A stretch of 21,712 nt of DNA from JBLHLB01 sp047618505 (GTDB taxonomy: Bacteria; Planctomycetota; UBA1135; GCA-002686595). Below are positions 13,394 through 21,712 of this stretch, piece after piece (positions within the stretch are counted from its first letter, which is position 1; the number at the start of each line of letters is the position of its first letter). The DNA lies in assembly GCA_047618505.1 (NCBI GenBank), contig JBLHLB010000029.1, positions 1-21,712 on the forward strand. Direction: 5' to 3'. The position numbers were made by a program, and so were the translations under genes. Under the pieces are notes generated by a model. The model was given only the letters and a program-made list of their open reading frames with translations. It did no database searches and was not told the origin of the DNA.

Positions 13394-15505
13394 TCAGTCG
13401 GCGTTCACGATCGCTTGCTTGTGGGACAGCTTGATCTTGCCGCGGTCGTCCACATTGATGACGACCACTTCGATCTCGTCGCCTTGGCTGACAACGTCAG
13501 AGACCTTGTCGACGTAGCCTTCGGCCAGCTCGGAGATGTGGCACATGCCCTCGACGCCGGGGAGGATCTCGATGAAGGCACCGAAGTCCTTCACACTCTT
13601 GATCGTGCCGGTATAGCGCGTGCCAATCTCGGGCATGGCAGTCATCCCGTGAATAGCCGCGATGCAGGCCTCGACCTTATCGGGGTCCGTTCCGGAAACC
13701 GTCACGTCGCCCAGGTCGTTCAGGATCGCGATGCGAACCTTGTACTGCTCCTGCAGACCTTTGATGTTGCGACCACCGGGGCCGATCAGGAAGCCGATGC
13801 GCTCCTGGGGAATCTTGATGGACTCCATGCGCGGGGCGAAACGAGAGATCTCGCCGCTGGGACGCGAAACTGTCTCCAGCATGCAACGCAGAATGTGAAT
13901 CCGACCGTCGCGTGCCTGGTTCATGGCGCGCTCAAGGAGATCGCGGGTCACGCCCTTGATCTTGATGTCCATCTGCAACGCGGTGATTCCGAGTCCGGAA
14001 CCGGCCACCTTGAAGTCCATGTCACCGTTGTGATCCTCGGAGCCGAGGATGTCGGAGAGGATGGCAATGCGATCCCCTTCCTGCACCAGGCCCATGGCGA
14101 TACCGGCCACAGGCTGGGTGATAGGCACACCGGCCAGCATCATGGAAAGGCATCCACCGCAAACACTCGCCATGGAAGACGAACCGTTCGACTCGGTGAT
14201 CTCCGACACAATTCGGATCGTGTAGGGGAAGCGTTCCTTGTCGGGAACGATCGCGGCCAGGGCGCGCTCGGCGAGCATGCCGTGGCCGATCTCACGGCGA
14301 CCCGGTCCCATCATGCGACGGGTTTCACCGACACTGTAGGAGGGGAAGTTGTAGTGCAGGTAGAAGCGCTTTTTGTACTCCTCCTCGATGCCGTCGATGA
14401 TCATCTCATCGTCGGAGGTGCCCAGGGTGGTCGAGACCAGGCCCTGGGTTTCACCGCGCGTAAACAGCACGGAGCCGTGCATGCGGTTGATGAAGTTCGG
14501 CTCGACCCAGATCTGCCGGATGTCGTCCGTGGCGCGGCCGTCGATGCGGGTGCCCGAAAGGATCATCTCGCGTTCGATCGTGCCGGTCAGCTGGTACAGA
14601 GCTTCCTTGATGGCCTTGGCGGCGGTCTTACGCTCACCGGAGTCTTGGATCGAGCCGGTCAGCTCCTCGATGATCGCTTTCTTGACGGCGGAAACGGCGC
14701 TGTCACGTGCCAGCTTGCCGGCGGTGCGCATGGCTTCCGAAATGCGCTCGGTAAAGGGCTCCACGGCCGAAGCAGAAGCTTCGTCCTTGGCGGCGGGAGT
14801 GAACTCGGACTTCTCCAATCCGACTTTGGCGCGCAGCTCGTCGAGGGCGCCGCAGATCGTGCGCACGTGTCCGTGGGCGATCTCAAGGGCGTCGATCATC
14901 TCGGCCTCAGGCATCTCATCGGCCGAAGCTTCGACCATGCAGAGGGCGTCCTGGTGACCGGCTACAACCAGGTCGAGGCGAGTGTTGCCACGCTTCTCAA
15001 TGTCTCCGGGCAGGGCCACGAACTTGCCGTCCATGTGACCGATGCGCACGGCGCCGAGGGCACCCTGGAAGGGAATCGCGGAGATGTGCAGGGCCGCAAA
15101 GGCACCGATCATCGCCAGAACGTCGCCGGGGGTTTCGCCGTCGTAGCCGAAGACGCGGGTCATGACCTGGACCTCTTGACGGAATCCGTCAGGGAACAGC
15201 GGCCGGATCGAGCGGTCGATCAGGCGCATGGTCAGGATTTCCTTGGTGGTCGGCCGACCTTCGCGCTTGAAGAAGCCGCCGGGGATCTTGCCCGCGGCAT
15301 CCGGCTTCTCGCGGTAGTCCACCGTCAGGGGGAAGAAGTCGATGTCGTCGCGGCCGGGGCCACAGACAACGGCGGCGAAACTCTGGGTATCGCCGCAGCT
15401 TACGAGCACTGCACCGGCGGCCTGGCGCGCGATGTGTCCCGTCTCGATGGTGATTTTCTTGCCGTCGAGTTCGAACTCGACACTTGCGTGATTTTCTCTA
15501 GTCAT
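13394..15505 (-). CDS. pnp: Polyribonucleotide nucleotidyltransferase (PNPase)
   Basis: This is a 703-residue, full-length PNPase: two RNase PH domains (about 10-145 and 325-550) joined by an alpha-helical linker, then a KH domain (about 555-615, with IGFLIGPGGRNIKGLQE) and an S1 domain (about 627-697, with GTIKSVKDFGAFIEILPG). The second core has SEITESNGSSSMASVCGG and KVAGSGLGITALQMDIKI, which belong to the catalytic site. The enzyme degrades RNA 3' to 5' with phosphate and is part of the mRNA-decay machinery. The ATG at 15505 has GGA five nucleotides upstream. The gene follows rpsO, the widely conserved rpsO-pnp order, with a large hairpin between them, and ends before a strong terminator. 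A long open frame on the opposite strand is a codon-bias shadow. Confidence 0.98.
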   Translation of the reverse strand: MTRENHASVEFELDGKKITIETGHIARQAAGAVLVSCGDTQSFAAVVCGPGRDDIDFFPLTVDYREKPDAAGKIPGGFFKREGRPTTKEILTMRLIDRSIRPLFPDGFRQEVQVMTRVFGYDGETPGDVLAMIGAFAALHISAIPFQGALGAVRIGHMDGKFVALPGDIEKRGNTRLDLVVAGHQDALCMVEASADEMPEAEMIDALEIAHGHVRTICGALDELRAKVGLEKSEFTPAAKDEASASAVEPFTERISEAMRTAGKLARDSAVSAVKKAIIEELTGSIQDSGERKTAAKAIKEALYQLTGTIEREMILSGTRIDGRATDDIRQIWVEPNFINRMHGSVLFTRGETQGLVSTTLGTSDDEMIIDGIEEEYKKRFYLHYNFPSYSVGETRRMMGPGRREIGHGMLAERALAAIVPDKERFPYTIRIVSEITESNGSSSMASVCGGCLSMMLAGVPITQPVAGIAMGLVQEGDRIAILSDILGSEDHNGDMDFKVAGSGLGITALQMDIKIKGVTRDLLERAMNQARDGRIHILRCMLETVSRPSGEISRFAPRMESIKIPQERIGFLIGPGGRNIKGLQEQYKVRIAILNDLGDVTVSGTDPDKVEACIAAIHGMTAMPEIGTRYTGTIKSVKDFGAFIEILPGVEGMCHISELAEGYVDKVSDVVSQGDEIEVVVINVDDRGKIKLSHKQAIVNAD

Positions 15506-15810
15506 CTTTATCCGTCAGCTTGCGGACTCAGTGGCCCGCTTCTTTCTTTGTCAGTTACGTCTTGTCAGTTTTCGAAGCTTGTCTTCGATGCGCCATTCCC
15601 CCCCTTCCCACGGTCACCGTTAATCTTGGCGCCTGGGCAATGAACACGCCCCCTGGTTCTTCCAGCGGAGCGTTGTTGCCCATCGGAGCGGAAGACCCAT
15701 CGGGGTCCCGTCCGGAAGCAAGTGGGGAACGGCAACGGGCACGACCCACGCTGCTCGCAGCGTGGGGTCATGCCCGTGGTGTGGCTTACTCAGGGCAAGC
15801 CGTCGCGTTT
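15506..15810. other. rpsO-pnp intergenic region / pnp leader
   Basis: No gene is seen in these 305 bp. Their main content is the large hairpin at 15735-15777, listed separately. The rest would be a long 5' leader if pnp has its own start, or the spacer of an rpsO-pnp message. No -35/-10 pair stands out. Confidence 0.5.
15735..15777 (-). promoter_or_regulatory. Long stable hairpin between rpsO and pnp
   Basis: The two arms, roughly 15735-15753 and 15758-15777, are complementary over about 20 bp, broken by a G-T wobble and one bulged base. The loop is a short CGAG-type tetraloop. It starts about 34 nt after the rpsO stop. No T-run follows, so it is not a standard terminator. In E. coli a long pnp leader hairpin is cut by RNase III and lets PNPase repress its own mRNA. 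This hairpin has the length and place for a similar role, but that is inference. Confidence 0.6.
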
Positions 15811-16080
15811 CTAGCGACGCAGTCCAAGGCTCTTCACGATGTCTTGATAACGCTGGGGGCTCCTACCGCGCAGGTAGCGCAGTAGTTTCGAGCGTTGCCC
15901 AACCATCATCAAGAGGCCGCGCCGGGTGGTGAAATCCTTGCGGTGCACCTTCAGGTGCGCGGTCAGGTTGTGGATGTGCTCGGTGAGCACTGCAACTTGG
16001 ACTTCAGGAGAACCGGTGTCCCCTTCGTGCGTCGCATGTTGGGCGATGATCTCTTTCTTTCTATCTGCTGTGATGGCCAT
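15811..16080 (-). CDS. rpsO: 30S ribosomal protein S15
   Basis: This 89-residue protein is the standard S15 length. TGSPEVQVAVLTEHIHNLTAHLKVHRKDFTTRRGL is diagnostic but is named here only by its ends (residues 22-56), and RSKLLRYLRGRSPQRYQDIVKSLGLR closes the chain. S15 binds 16S rRNA helices 20-22 early in 30S assembly. I chose ATG 16080 (MAITADRKK), with GGAGGA seven nucleotides upstream, over the open extension to 16164. It lies upstream of pnp, as in most bacteria. S15 often represses its own translation through its mRNA leader; the leader region here has not been recognised as a known class. Confidence 0.97.
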   Translation of the reverse strand: MAITADRKKEIIAQHATHEGDTGSPEVQVAVLTEHIHNLTAHLKVHRKDFTTRRGLLMMVGQRSKLLRYLRGRSPQRYQDIVKSLGLRR

Positions 16081-16558
16081 GGAAGGCTCCTCCGTATCCG
16101 CTGTGCGATTCAACGCCCGTGGAGTCCACGGAAGCGTCGCCGCACAAGACCTGCGGTTGGTCAACTTGCCATCAGCCCAGGGGAAGGTTCTCCAGGCTTC
16201 AGGTGCGTCCAGTCGGCCTCAAAAACAGAGACCGAAGGGACTCAGCCCCCAGCTCCAGGCCAATCCCAGAGCTGTCCGGGGACCGGACCAGGCCGAAAAT
16301 GGTACCGGCGAACTCTCTGGACACAACCCCCCACCATTTTTGATGCCGGCCCTACGGGACAGAATCAGCCCATCCCCACGCCACGCTTGATCCTCTTCAG
16401 CGCCGTCATGCGCCCAATCCCGCTCAGCACCGACCGCTTTGGATCCGTCAGGCTCTGAACCAGTCAATTCGGCTCGGCGCCTTCAGGCCCCGAACCAGCT
16501 CAATCGGGCCAGCTGAATCGGGCCAGCTACACCGGGAAATGGCCCCTGGGGCCCATTC
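16081..16558. other. Long intergenic region upstream of rpsO
   Basis: No credible protein lies in these 478 bp; open frames are unlike the genes around them. The part nearest rpsO holds its ribosome-binding site (16088-16093). Further out are a tandem repeat (16502-16528) and a GGCCCCTGGGGCC hairpin (16541-16553), which may mark the end of the lipoprotein transcript. The rpsO promoter and any S15 autoregulatory leader should be in the middle, but no boxes could be fixed. Confidence 0.5.
16502..16528. repeat. Tandem 13-bp repeat with degenerate neighbours
   Basis: AATCGGGCCAGCT occurs at 16502-16514 and again at 16516-16528, one base apart. Related pieces (GAACCAGTCAATTCGG near 16458 and GAACCAGCTCAATCGG near 16493) suggest an older, decayed array. 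It sits in the gap between the lipoprotein gene and rpsO. Confidence 0.5.
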
Positions 16559-17197
16559 TCACCTCGCCAGGGGATCCCGTTCCGGGAGCACAGACAGGGC
16601 TTCCTGTGCCCAGAGCAGAGCGCCGCGCTCCACTAACTCCTCCTCCGGTCCAAAGGGCGGGTGCCCGCCTTCAACCACATTCAGGATGCGATTCACCTGC
16701 CCAGCCCAGATGGCCTCACCCGCCGTAGATCCCCCACGGAAGATACGTAGGTCGACACCGATCTCCAGGGTGCCTTGGCCGCTAAGGCCACTGGTGCTCC
16801 AATGGGTAATCGACGCCACCAGGATCGCCTCAGGCGGATCCTCCCCTGTGAAGGTCGACTCCACCCAGTAGGAGTCCGTGTACTTCAGGTCCAGGGGGCT
16901 GTAAAGGCGCTCGACGAGGTTGTCGTGGAGGGCCGCCCGCAGGAGGTCGACAGGAACGTCCTCGCGCTCGGTCTGATTCCGCAGGGGAGCGATGAGCACA
17001 TCCGTAGGTGCCAAGTCCGTGATCAAGTCCGGTCCCTTCATCACTGTCTGCTCGCGGAAAACGGACTCCGAGCGGGGCAGGGAGCCGCAGCTAGATGTGG
17101 CCAGGCTCAGAATGAAGCCAGCCACAAGCGAACCGACAAGCCCAAGATTCAGGCGGGACGGAGAGGTGGAAGAGGCGATCAGGTCTCGAACAAACAT
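16559..17197 (-). CDS. Putative lipoprotein, weakly LpoB/CsgG/GNA1162-like
   Basis: This 212-residue protein has an N-terminal hydrophobic stretch (about 18-34) followed by ATSSCGS, a weak lipobox that would lipidate Cys37. The mature part has the feel of small alpha/beta envelope lipoproteins related to LpoB or GNA1162: VLIAPLRNQTEREDVPVDLL, then DSYWVE, then ILVASITHWSTSG and VDLRIFRGG. I do not claim a firm family. The start is ATG 17197; a clear Shine-Dalgarno is not visible. It lies between the Ig-like lipoprotein gene and rpsO on the same strand, with gaps over 200 bp on both sides, so it may be its own unit. Alternatively it could be an LptE-like or wholly novel lipoprotein. Confidence 0.7.
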   Translation of the reverse strand: MFVRDLIASSTSPSRLNLGLVGSLVAGFILSLATSSCGSLPRSESVFREQTVMKGPDLITDLAPTDVLIAPLRNQTEREDVPVDLLRAALHDNLVERLYSPLDLKYTDSYWVESTFTGEDPPEAILVASITHWSTSGLSGQGTLEIGVDLRIFRGGSTAGEAIWAGQVNRILNVVEGGHPPFGPEEELVERGALLWAQEALSVLPERDPLAR

Positions 17198-17409
17198 AGG
17201 TGCTCAGCGTCGTTGGAGGCGGGAATGACGAACGCATTCTAGCGTGAAGTTCCCACGGCTCGACGGCTCAATCCGCAGTAGCTCGAAGGGAGGCCCCTGG
17301 CTAGGTCCAGAGCGGGCTCAAGTCCCCCCGAAGGCCAGGCCAGAAGGTGGACGCCGCTCGATCAGCGGAATCCCACTGGGTTCGATTCCAGAAGTCCTCG
17401 CCTGAACCG

Positions 17410-20400
17410 CTAGGGCTTGTCGAAGGCAACCGGAGCCGCTTCGGCGAAGAGGTCGTGGGTGCGGGGAATGTCGCTCCACAGAAATGCAACGGGATCGATG
17501 CCGGGCACGCCAAAGACGCCCAGGCTCGTTCGAATCGTGCCGTCCCCTAGGCCAATGCCTCCGGCGAGCACCAGATCGGGGACGTGGATTCGCACGGTTC
17601 CGGGCAATCCCCCCGGGGCGTCCGGGCGCCAAATGACCCAACGCCTGCCACCGGCGTCCTCTAGCTCAGCCCTGTAGAGACCATTTTGGAGATAGAAATC
17701 CACCAGGGTCTCCGGGAACTCGAGGGTGTAGGCCTGGGCTCCCGTGTTCCCACCCGCCATGGGAGACGCCAGTTGCGGCGCGCCCACGGGCAAGATAACC
17801 CGCGGTAGGGGCAGGGTGTCCAGGGTGCTGATGCGGGGGCGCCCGCCAACGCGATTGCCGTCCGCGTCCCGTAGCTCGACTTGCAGGAACAGGTCCGTAT
17901 CAATCAAACCTCGGCTTCCCAGGGTTCCCGCCGCGCTCGCGGTGCCAGCGTAGCCGGAGCGGATGTTCCAAACCCCACTGCCCTGGTCAAAGGCCAAGCC
18001 GATCCCCACGGGGAATGACCCCGGATAGCCGGGTGCAACCGCCTTAACGGTGACGAAGGGGTCGCCCGTAGTGTTCGCATCGCCGACCAGGCTCCCGATG
18101 TCGATACCACCAACGCCACTGGCGGCCAAGACAACTGGCATCCCCATCGGGCTCAGGAGTTCTCGCACTTGATCTTCCGCGGAGGCCCCCGTCGCGAGCA
18201 GGTAGGGAATCTCCGCAGCCGACATGCTGGCATCCCCGGGCGCAAGCACCTCCATGGGGAAGCGAATGTCGAAGGTCTGAATCAAACCGGAAATCGAAAG
18301 GGGGCCTTCATCCTGGAGCAAGAAGCCCAAGAGCAAAGTTTGCACGCCAAGCAAACCCGGACGCACGGCCTCGGGACCAAAGTGACAGATCGCAACCTCA
18401 TCTCCGAAGGGATCCACCACGCAGGTGTCGACCCCATAGAAGGGCAGAGCGTCGTCAGGACGACGCGAATCCCCCATCGATCGAATGAGGGTGTTGATAA
18501 CGAAGATCAGCCCCAGTTCCGTGGCGACAACATCGCCCTCGACCGTGGCCGAAGCTTCATTGCCGGAAGGCGTCAGGGGCAGGGAAAGCGCAGCGCTGGT
18601 GATGCCGTGGAAACTGAAGATGTCGTAGCCGACGGCTTCGATCGTCACGATCGCCTCGACCGACGCTCCTCCTGCGGTTGTGACCGTGACCGAACCGTCG
18701 GCAGCGGTGACCTGGACATCGGAGAAGGGATAGTCGACGCCGTTGCCTTCATCGCCATGGGTGATGACGAGGGCGCCGGCTATCGGCTGTAGCGTGATGG
18801 CGTCGTAGACCTCGACGCTCACATTGTCACCCGGGGTGAAGACCGTGGGTCCGACGCGCCCGACCTGCTTGAAAGACAGCGTGAATGGAATCGACGCGTT
18901 GAGCGCTTCGTCGTAGGCCACGACGGTCAAGTCGTGCTCGCCCGCAGGCAGGAGACCGACCGAGATCGGAGAGGAGACGAATAGACCCTCTTCATCAAGG
19001 CCGATCACGCCCGCCAAGACTCCGTTGTCGCCAAAGGTCGTACTTGCCACCTCGACGGCGCGAACAAACTCGTTCGCGCGGCCACTGATCACGATGTCGC
19101 GCAGATCGGATCGCACATTGGTCAAGGTGCCACCACCAAAGAACAGCTCCTCCACAATCGGACCGGTTGTGTCTAGAATCGGATCTTGGATGCCGTCACG
19201 GGCCGAATTGACGTCCAGCACTCGCAGGGGCGTCAGTAGTGCCCCACGGCGCAGCCGGAAGGCAAAGGAGATCGCGCCGTCAACGAAAAGCGCTTCCAGC
19301 GGAGAGGTCGAGAGGAGCAGGTCCACCTCGTTCAATCCGTAAAAGGCGGCCATGATCGGGTTGGTCCCCTGGAGCTCTAGTTCGCGCCCCAACGCGATGG
19401 TGCGCGGCTCGACATCCAGGTTGGTGCCGAACAGGAAGAGATCCAGGAAGTCCCCTTCCTCCGCGTCCAGCAGGTCGATCTGAATCAGCAGCTCTTCATC
19501 ATTCCCCAGGGTCAGGTTGGCTGTACCGATAGCATCTTGCGGTTGGGAAAGCAGCGACGCCGCAAGGGGACGCGCTAGATCGTTCAAGGTGAACGAGCTA
19601 ACGAAGGGGAGCACAGCGGTACCAACCAAGTCCGTGATTTCAAAACCGGCGGGCGACACCTCCAGAAGGACCTGGCCCCCTATCGGAAGGGCAACTTCGT
19701 CCCCCATGGTGTCCACCTGACGCCAGGTGAAGACGCGCGGTTCCGGGATCGGGAAACCGAACTGCTCGAACTCCAAGACCTCGGGCTCCGGATCGAAGGC
19801 CGGTTCATCTCCGTCGATGGTGACTTGAATCGAATCCGACGTAACCGAATTCTCCTGAGCAGCTCGATCGAAAATCACGACGATCTCGCCGGTCTCACTC
19901 TGTCCAGTCGAGGCATCGGCCGGATAAGTGGCGATCACGCGCATGTCCTCGGGGTCTTCGATGCCGACGGAGAAATCCGCCAGCTGCACCCCGGGATTAA
20001 GCGCCGAGAGCTGTCCGGTGATGTCGAGCATCTCCGCACCAGCGCTCAGCACCACAACGTATTGGCCAGCCCCCAGGGTCGTCGGGGGAAAGAGCACCAG
20101 GGCGCGCCCATCCCCAAGCAGAGCGGCGACCGTAAGAGGCAGCGGCTGTCCCTCGAAGCCGTTGATAATCGGAATCAGGCTCAGGGCCCCTGAGAGGGAG
20201 TCGGGGTTCATGGACTCATTGAAGAGCACCACGATCGGCGAGGTCCCCGCCACGGTGTCCGCGTCCGGGAAAGTTCGTTCAATCAGGGGCGATCCGTCCA
20301 CAATCCACTGGCCCTCTTCGGGCAACCTGGCGGAGGACTCGCCATCCCCCAGGCCACCGTTTCCGCGGCAGCCATTGGCGAGGACGCAGGAAACGTTGCC

Positions 20401-20535
20401 CCCACATCCACTGGCCGCGGAGGCGACGAGGCCCAGGAGGAGGCTCAAGACAAGACCTCCCAAGGATGCCCTGGGAGTCAGGCGGGGAGCGCCTGCGGCG
20501 CTGGGGAAACCATCAGTCACGTTCGTAGACGACAA
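17410..20535 (-). CDS. Large Ig-like repeat lipoprotein (1041 residues)
   Basis: The N terminus has a signal helix (about 24-40) ending in ASAASGC, so Cys44 is probably lipidated, followed by a Cys/Gly-rich stretch. Two SbsA-type Ig-like domains are suggested at about 85-190 (SPIVVLFNESMNPDSLSGAL) and 197-335 (TYPADASTGQSETGEIVVIF). Residues about 565-650 resemble a carboxypeptidase-regulatory-like beta-sandwich (VEVYDAITLQPIAGALV with VTIEAVGYD). The rest is beta-rich and acidic, with no catalytic motif. Such proteins usually sit at the cell surface and have adhesive or structural roles. The start is unsure: no ATG exists near the N terminus, so TTG 20535 or GTG 20520 is used. It is divergent from the TPR lipoprotein gene. 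Confidence 0.85.
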   Translation of the reverse strand: MSSTNVTDGFPSAAGAPRLTPRASLGGLVLSLLLGLVASAASGCGGNVSCVLANGCRGNGGLGDGESSARLPEEGQWIVDGSPLIERTFPDADTVAGTSPIVVLFNESMNPDSLSGALSLIPIINGFEGQPLPLTVAALLGDGRALVLFPPTTLGAGQYVVVLSAGAEMLDITGQLSALNPGVQLADFSVGIEDPEDMRVIATYPADASTGQSETGEIVVIFDRAAQENSVTSDSIQVTIDGDEPAFDPEPEVLEFEQFGFPIPEPRVFTWRQVDTMGDEVALPIGGQVLLEVSPAGFEITDLVGTAVLPFVSSFTLNDLARPLAASLLSQPQDAIGTANLTLGNDEELLIQIDLLDAEEGDFLDLFLFGTNLDVEPRTIALGRELELQGTNPIMAAFYGLNEVDLLLSTSPLEALFVDGAISFAFRLRRGALLTPLRVLDVNSARDGIQDPILDTTGPIVEELFFGGGTLTNVRSDLRDIVISGRANEFVRAVEVASTTFGDNGVLAGVIGLDEEGLFVSSPISVGLLPAGEHDLTVVAYDEALNASIPFTLSFKQVGRVGPTVFTPGDNVSVEVYDAITLQPIAGALVITHGDEGNGVDYPFSDVQVTAADGSVTVTTAGGASVEAIVTIEAVGYDIFSFHGITSAALSLPLTPSGNEASATVEGDVVATELGLIFVINTLIRSMGDSRRPDDALPFYGVDTCVVDPFGDEVAICHFGPEAVRPGLLGVQTLLLGFLLQDEGPLSISGLIQTFDIRFPMEVLAPGDASMSAAEIPYLLATGASAEDQVRELLSPMGMPVVLAASGVGGIDIGSLVGDANTTGDPFVTVKAVAPGYPGSFPVGIGLAFDQGSGVWNIRSGYAGTASAAGTLGSRGLIDTDLFLQVELRDADGNRVGGRPRISTLDTLPLPRVILPVGAPQLASPMAGGNTGAQAYTLEFPETLVDFYLQNGLYRAELEDAGGRRWVIWRPDAPGGLPGTVRIHVPDLVLAGGIGLGDGTIRTSLGVFGVPGIDPVAFLWSDIPRTHDLFAEAAPVAFDKP

Positions 20536-20838
20536 AGTACGTTTCGGGCTCGAAATGCCAGCTCAGGATCGGCCCCCGTGGAGCAACCAGCGCGGAGCTG
20601 ACCTGTCTGGATGTGGAGGAGAGAGTCTAGGGATAGAGGGCGGACGCCGGCGGCGGCGGATTCTTCCCCCCGCAATTCTCACAGGGTGGCTTCGCGAGGG
20701 GAATCCCCAAGCTTCAAAGGTAGCCGCAAAGGTCCTCCGTGAGTAGGGGCCTCAGGCCCGGCCTCCGATTGGGGCCTGCTTGATAGACTCCCCCACACGA
20801 TTTCCCCTGCCCCTGGGCCCCTTTGGTCCGGCACTTGC
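20536..20838. other. Divergent intergenic region between two lipoprotein genes
   Basis: These 303 bp separate oppositely oriented genes and must hold promoters for both. No credible gene is present. A TTGATA at 20780-20785 could be a plus-strand -35, but no -10 follows at the right distance. A small GGGCC/GGCCC hairpin lies near 20743-20755. No operator could be fixed. Confidence 0.5.
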
Positions 20839-21712
20839 ATGCGCCTCTCCGCAGCCTTCTCCCCGACCGGTATGACCCGTTCCTCCGTTTTGCTTTTCTC
20901 CATAACCCTCCCCCTAGTGTTGGCCTCCCTGGCCGCTTGCACGTCCCCTGCCCCTGACAGCGACGGCGAACAGGTCGTCATCAAGGACGAAACTTCGACC
21001 GAAGTGGGAATGCCGACGGATGTCGGGGTCGACGAAATCGGCGACGAAACGGATCGGAGCGAGATAGCGATCGACCTCGTGCGTGCAGGCGACTTCCGAG
21101 CGGCCCGCGACCTCCTAGGCGTTCTGCTTCTTGAGCAGGAGCGGGTCACCGCCCTCGGATGGCTTGCGGAAGGTTCGCCGGAGGACGCCTTGGTCGTGAT
21201 CGACCGCGCCCTGCGCTTGGATGGTCGGGACCCCGAGGCAGTCTTCCTAAAAGCACGCGCGAGCTTTGCCCTGGGTGAAAAAGCTATCGCGGATGGCGGC
21301 CCAGGATCCCTGGTGACCGGATCTTTCCAGGACGCCCTACGATTTTACAAGCGCGGTGGCGAGGACGTGCGCGCACTACTCGGAGCGAGTCGCGCAGCCG
21401 TTCGACTGCAGCGCTACGAAGAAGCTCTGGGCTTGGCGCAGCGCGCCCTAGCGTCGCTGGACGCAAGGGGTGTTGAGCCCCGCGTGGCAGCTGACCCGAA
21501 TTCGATTCCCTTCCACTGGCAAGCTGGAGAAGCATGGGAAGTAGAGGTCGCGCCGGAACGAGTCCTGGCGGAGGCGGCCTACCGAGCCTTCGTGCAGGCA
21601 AAGCAGGCGGAGCCCGAGAGTGCTCGCACTCAGGAGCTCTTCACACAAACCGAGGACGCCCTCGACAAGCTCCTGGGTCGCAGCCGCGACAGCTGGACTT
21701 GGACGACGCTCG
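20839..21712 (+). CDS. TPR-repeat lipoprotein, 5' part (runs off the window)
   Basis: The frame from ATG 20839 is open to the right edge, 291 codons, with no stop. The N terminus has a signal helix ending LVLASLAAC, a good lipobox with Cys34; ATG 20872 (MTRSSVLLF) would give a more usual signal length. An acidic linker follows (about 38-75). TPR-like helices then appear, the clearest being SPEDALVVIDRALRLDGRDP with AVFLKARASFALGE, and later RYEEALGLAQRALASLDARG. TPR lipoproteins act as protein-binding scaffolds in the envelope. Codon use matches the neighbours. A catalytic domain could lie beyond the window, so the function stays open. It is divergent from the Ig-like lipoprotein gene. Confidence 0.8.
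   Translation, partial: MRLSAAFSPTGMTRSSVLLFSITLPLVLASLAACTSPAPDSDGEQVVIKDETSTEVGMPTDVGVDEIGDETDRSEIAIDLVRAGDFRAARDLLGVLLLEQERVTALGWLAEGSPEDALVVIDRALRLDGRDPEAVFLKARASFALGEKAIADGGPGSLVTGSFQDALRFYKRGGEDVRALLGASRAAVRLQRYEEALGLAQRALASLDARGVEPRVAADPNSIPFHWQAGEAWEVEVAPERVLAEAAYRAFVQAKQAEPESARTQELFTQTEDALDKLLGRSRDSWTWTTL

Noticed and set aside
13415..15643. 742-codon open frame on the plus strand
   Set aside because: It lies almost wholly antisense to pnp, whose domains are unmistakable. High-GC codon bias leaves the opposite frame open, and the translation has no family features.
17376..17391. GGGTTCGATTCC resembles a tRNA T-arm
   Set aside because: The 5+7+5 T-arm geometry fails, and no acceptor, D or anticodon arm can be built upstream.
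1..21712. CRISPR arrays, insertion sequences, phage genes or tRNA genes
   Set aside because: I looked for regular repeat-spacer patterns, transposase-like ORFs, terminal inverted repeats and cloverleaf patterns and saw none.

Overview
The window is about 21.7 kb of high-GC bacterial chromosome. Nearly all genes are on the minus strand. The set combines a diderm envelope (several lipoproteins, a secretin, a GspK-like minor pseudopilin), a flagellar-type sigma factor, housekeeping genes in a patchy order, and large Ig-like and TPR lipoproteins. Together with many weak Shine-Dalgarno sites and frequent GTG/TTG starts, this fits a free-living, possibly marine, member of the Planctomycetota or a related lineage. 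That placement is inference; no rRNA or marker set is present to prove it.

Layout, left to right. (1) 1-1129: apart from a possible gene tail at 1-51 there is no convincing protein. A clear cyclic-di-GMP-I (GEMM-I) riboswitch lies on the plus strand at 299-378. About 740 nt of hairpin-rich sequence follow, ending in a strong plus-strand terminator at 1065-1121. (2) 1130-2208 (minus): a 53-residue ORF whose stop overlaps the start (ATGA) of a FliA/WhiG-type sigma factor. (3) 2568-5785 (minus): uppS-cdsA-phoH-ybeY, tightly packed, covering undecaprenyl carrier synthesis, CDP-diacylglycerol synthesis, a PhoH-family ATPase and the rRNA-maturation endonuclease YbeY. (4) 5954-7252 (minus): purA. 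(5) 7422-12976 (minus): a small exported protein, a lipoprotein secretin, a GspK-like pseudopilin, and a lone HyuB-type hydantoinase/oxoprolinase subunit whose ATG overlaps the gspK stop. (6) 13301-16080 (minus): rpsO then pnp, with a roughly 20-bp hairpin between them and a textbook terminator after pnp. (7) 16559-20535 (minus): a small putative lipoprotein and a 1041-residue Ig-like lipoprotein. (8) 20839-21712 (plus): a divergent TPR lipoprotein running off the right edge.

The most interesting part is the left end. The riboswitch aptamer is essentially complete and keeps its P1 helix, GNRA tetraloop and core motifs, yet no credible protein follows it. The downstream sequence instead contains many perfect hairpins, a 10-bp long-range helix, an internal terminator-like hairpin, and a closed multi-hairpin domain just before the final terminator. 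This is a candidate long structured non-coding RNA under c-di-GMP control. It converges on a motility-type sigma factor gene, which makes a lifestyle-switch role plausible but unproven.

Other points for a second look are the divergent CdsA signature, the translational coupling of gspK to hyuB, the isolated secretin/GspK pair, the pnp leader hairpin, and several operator-like inverted repeats.
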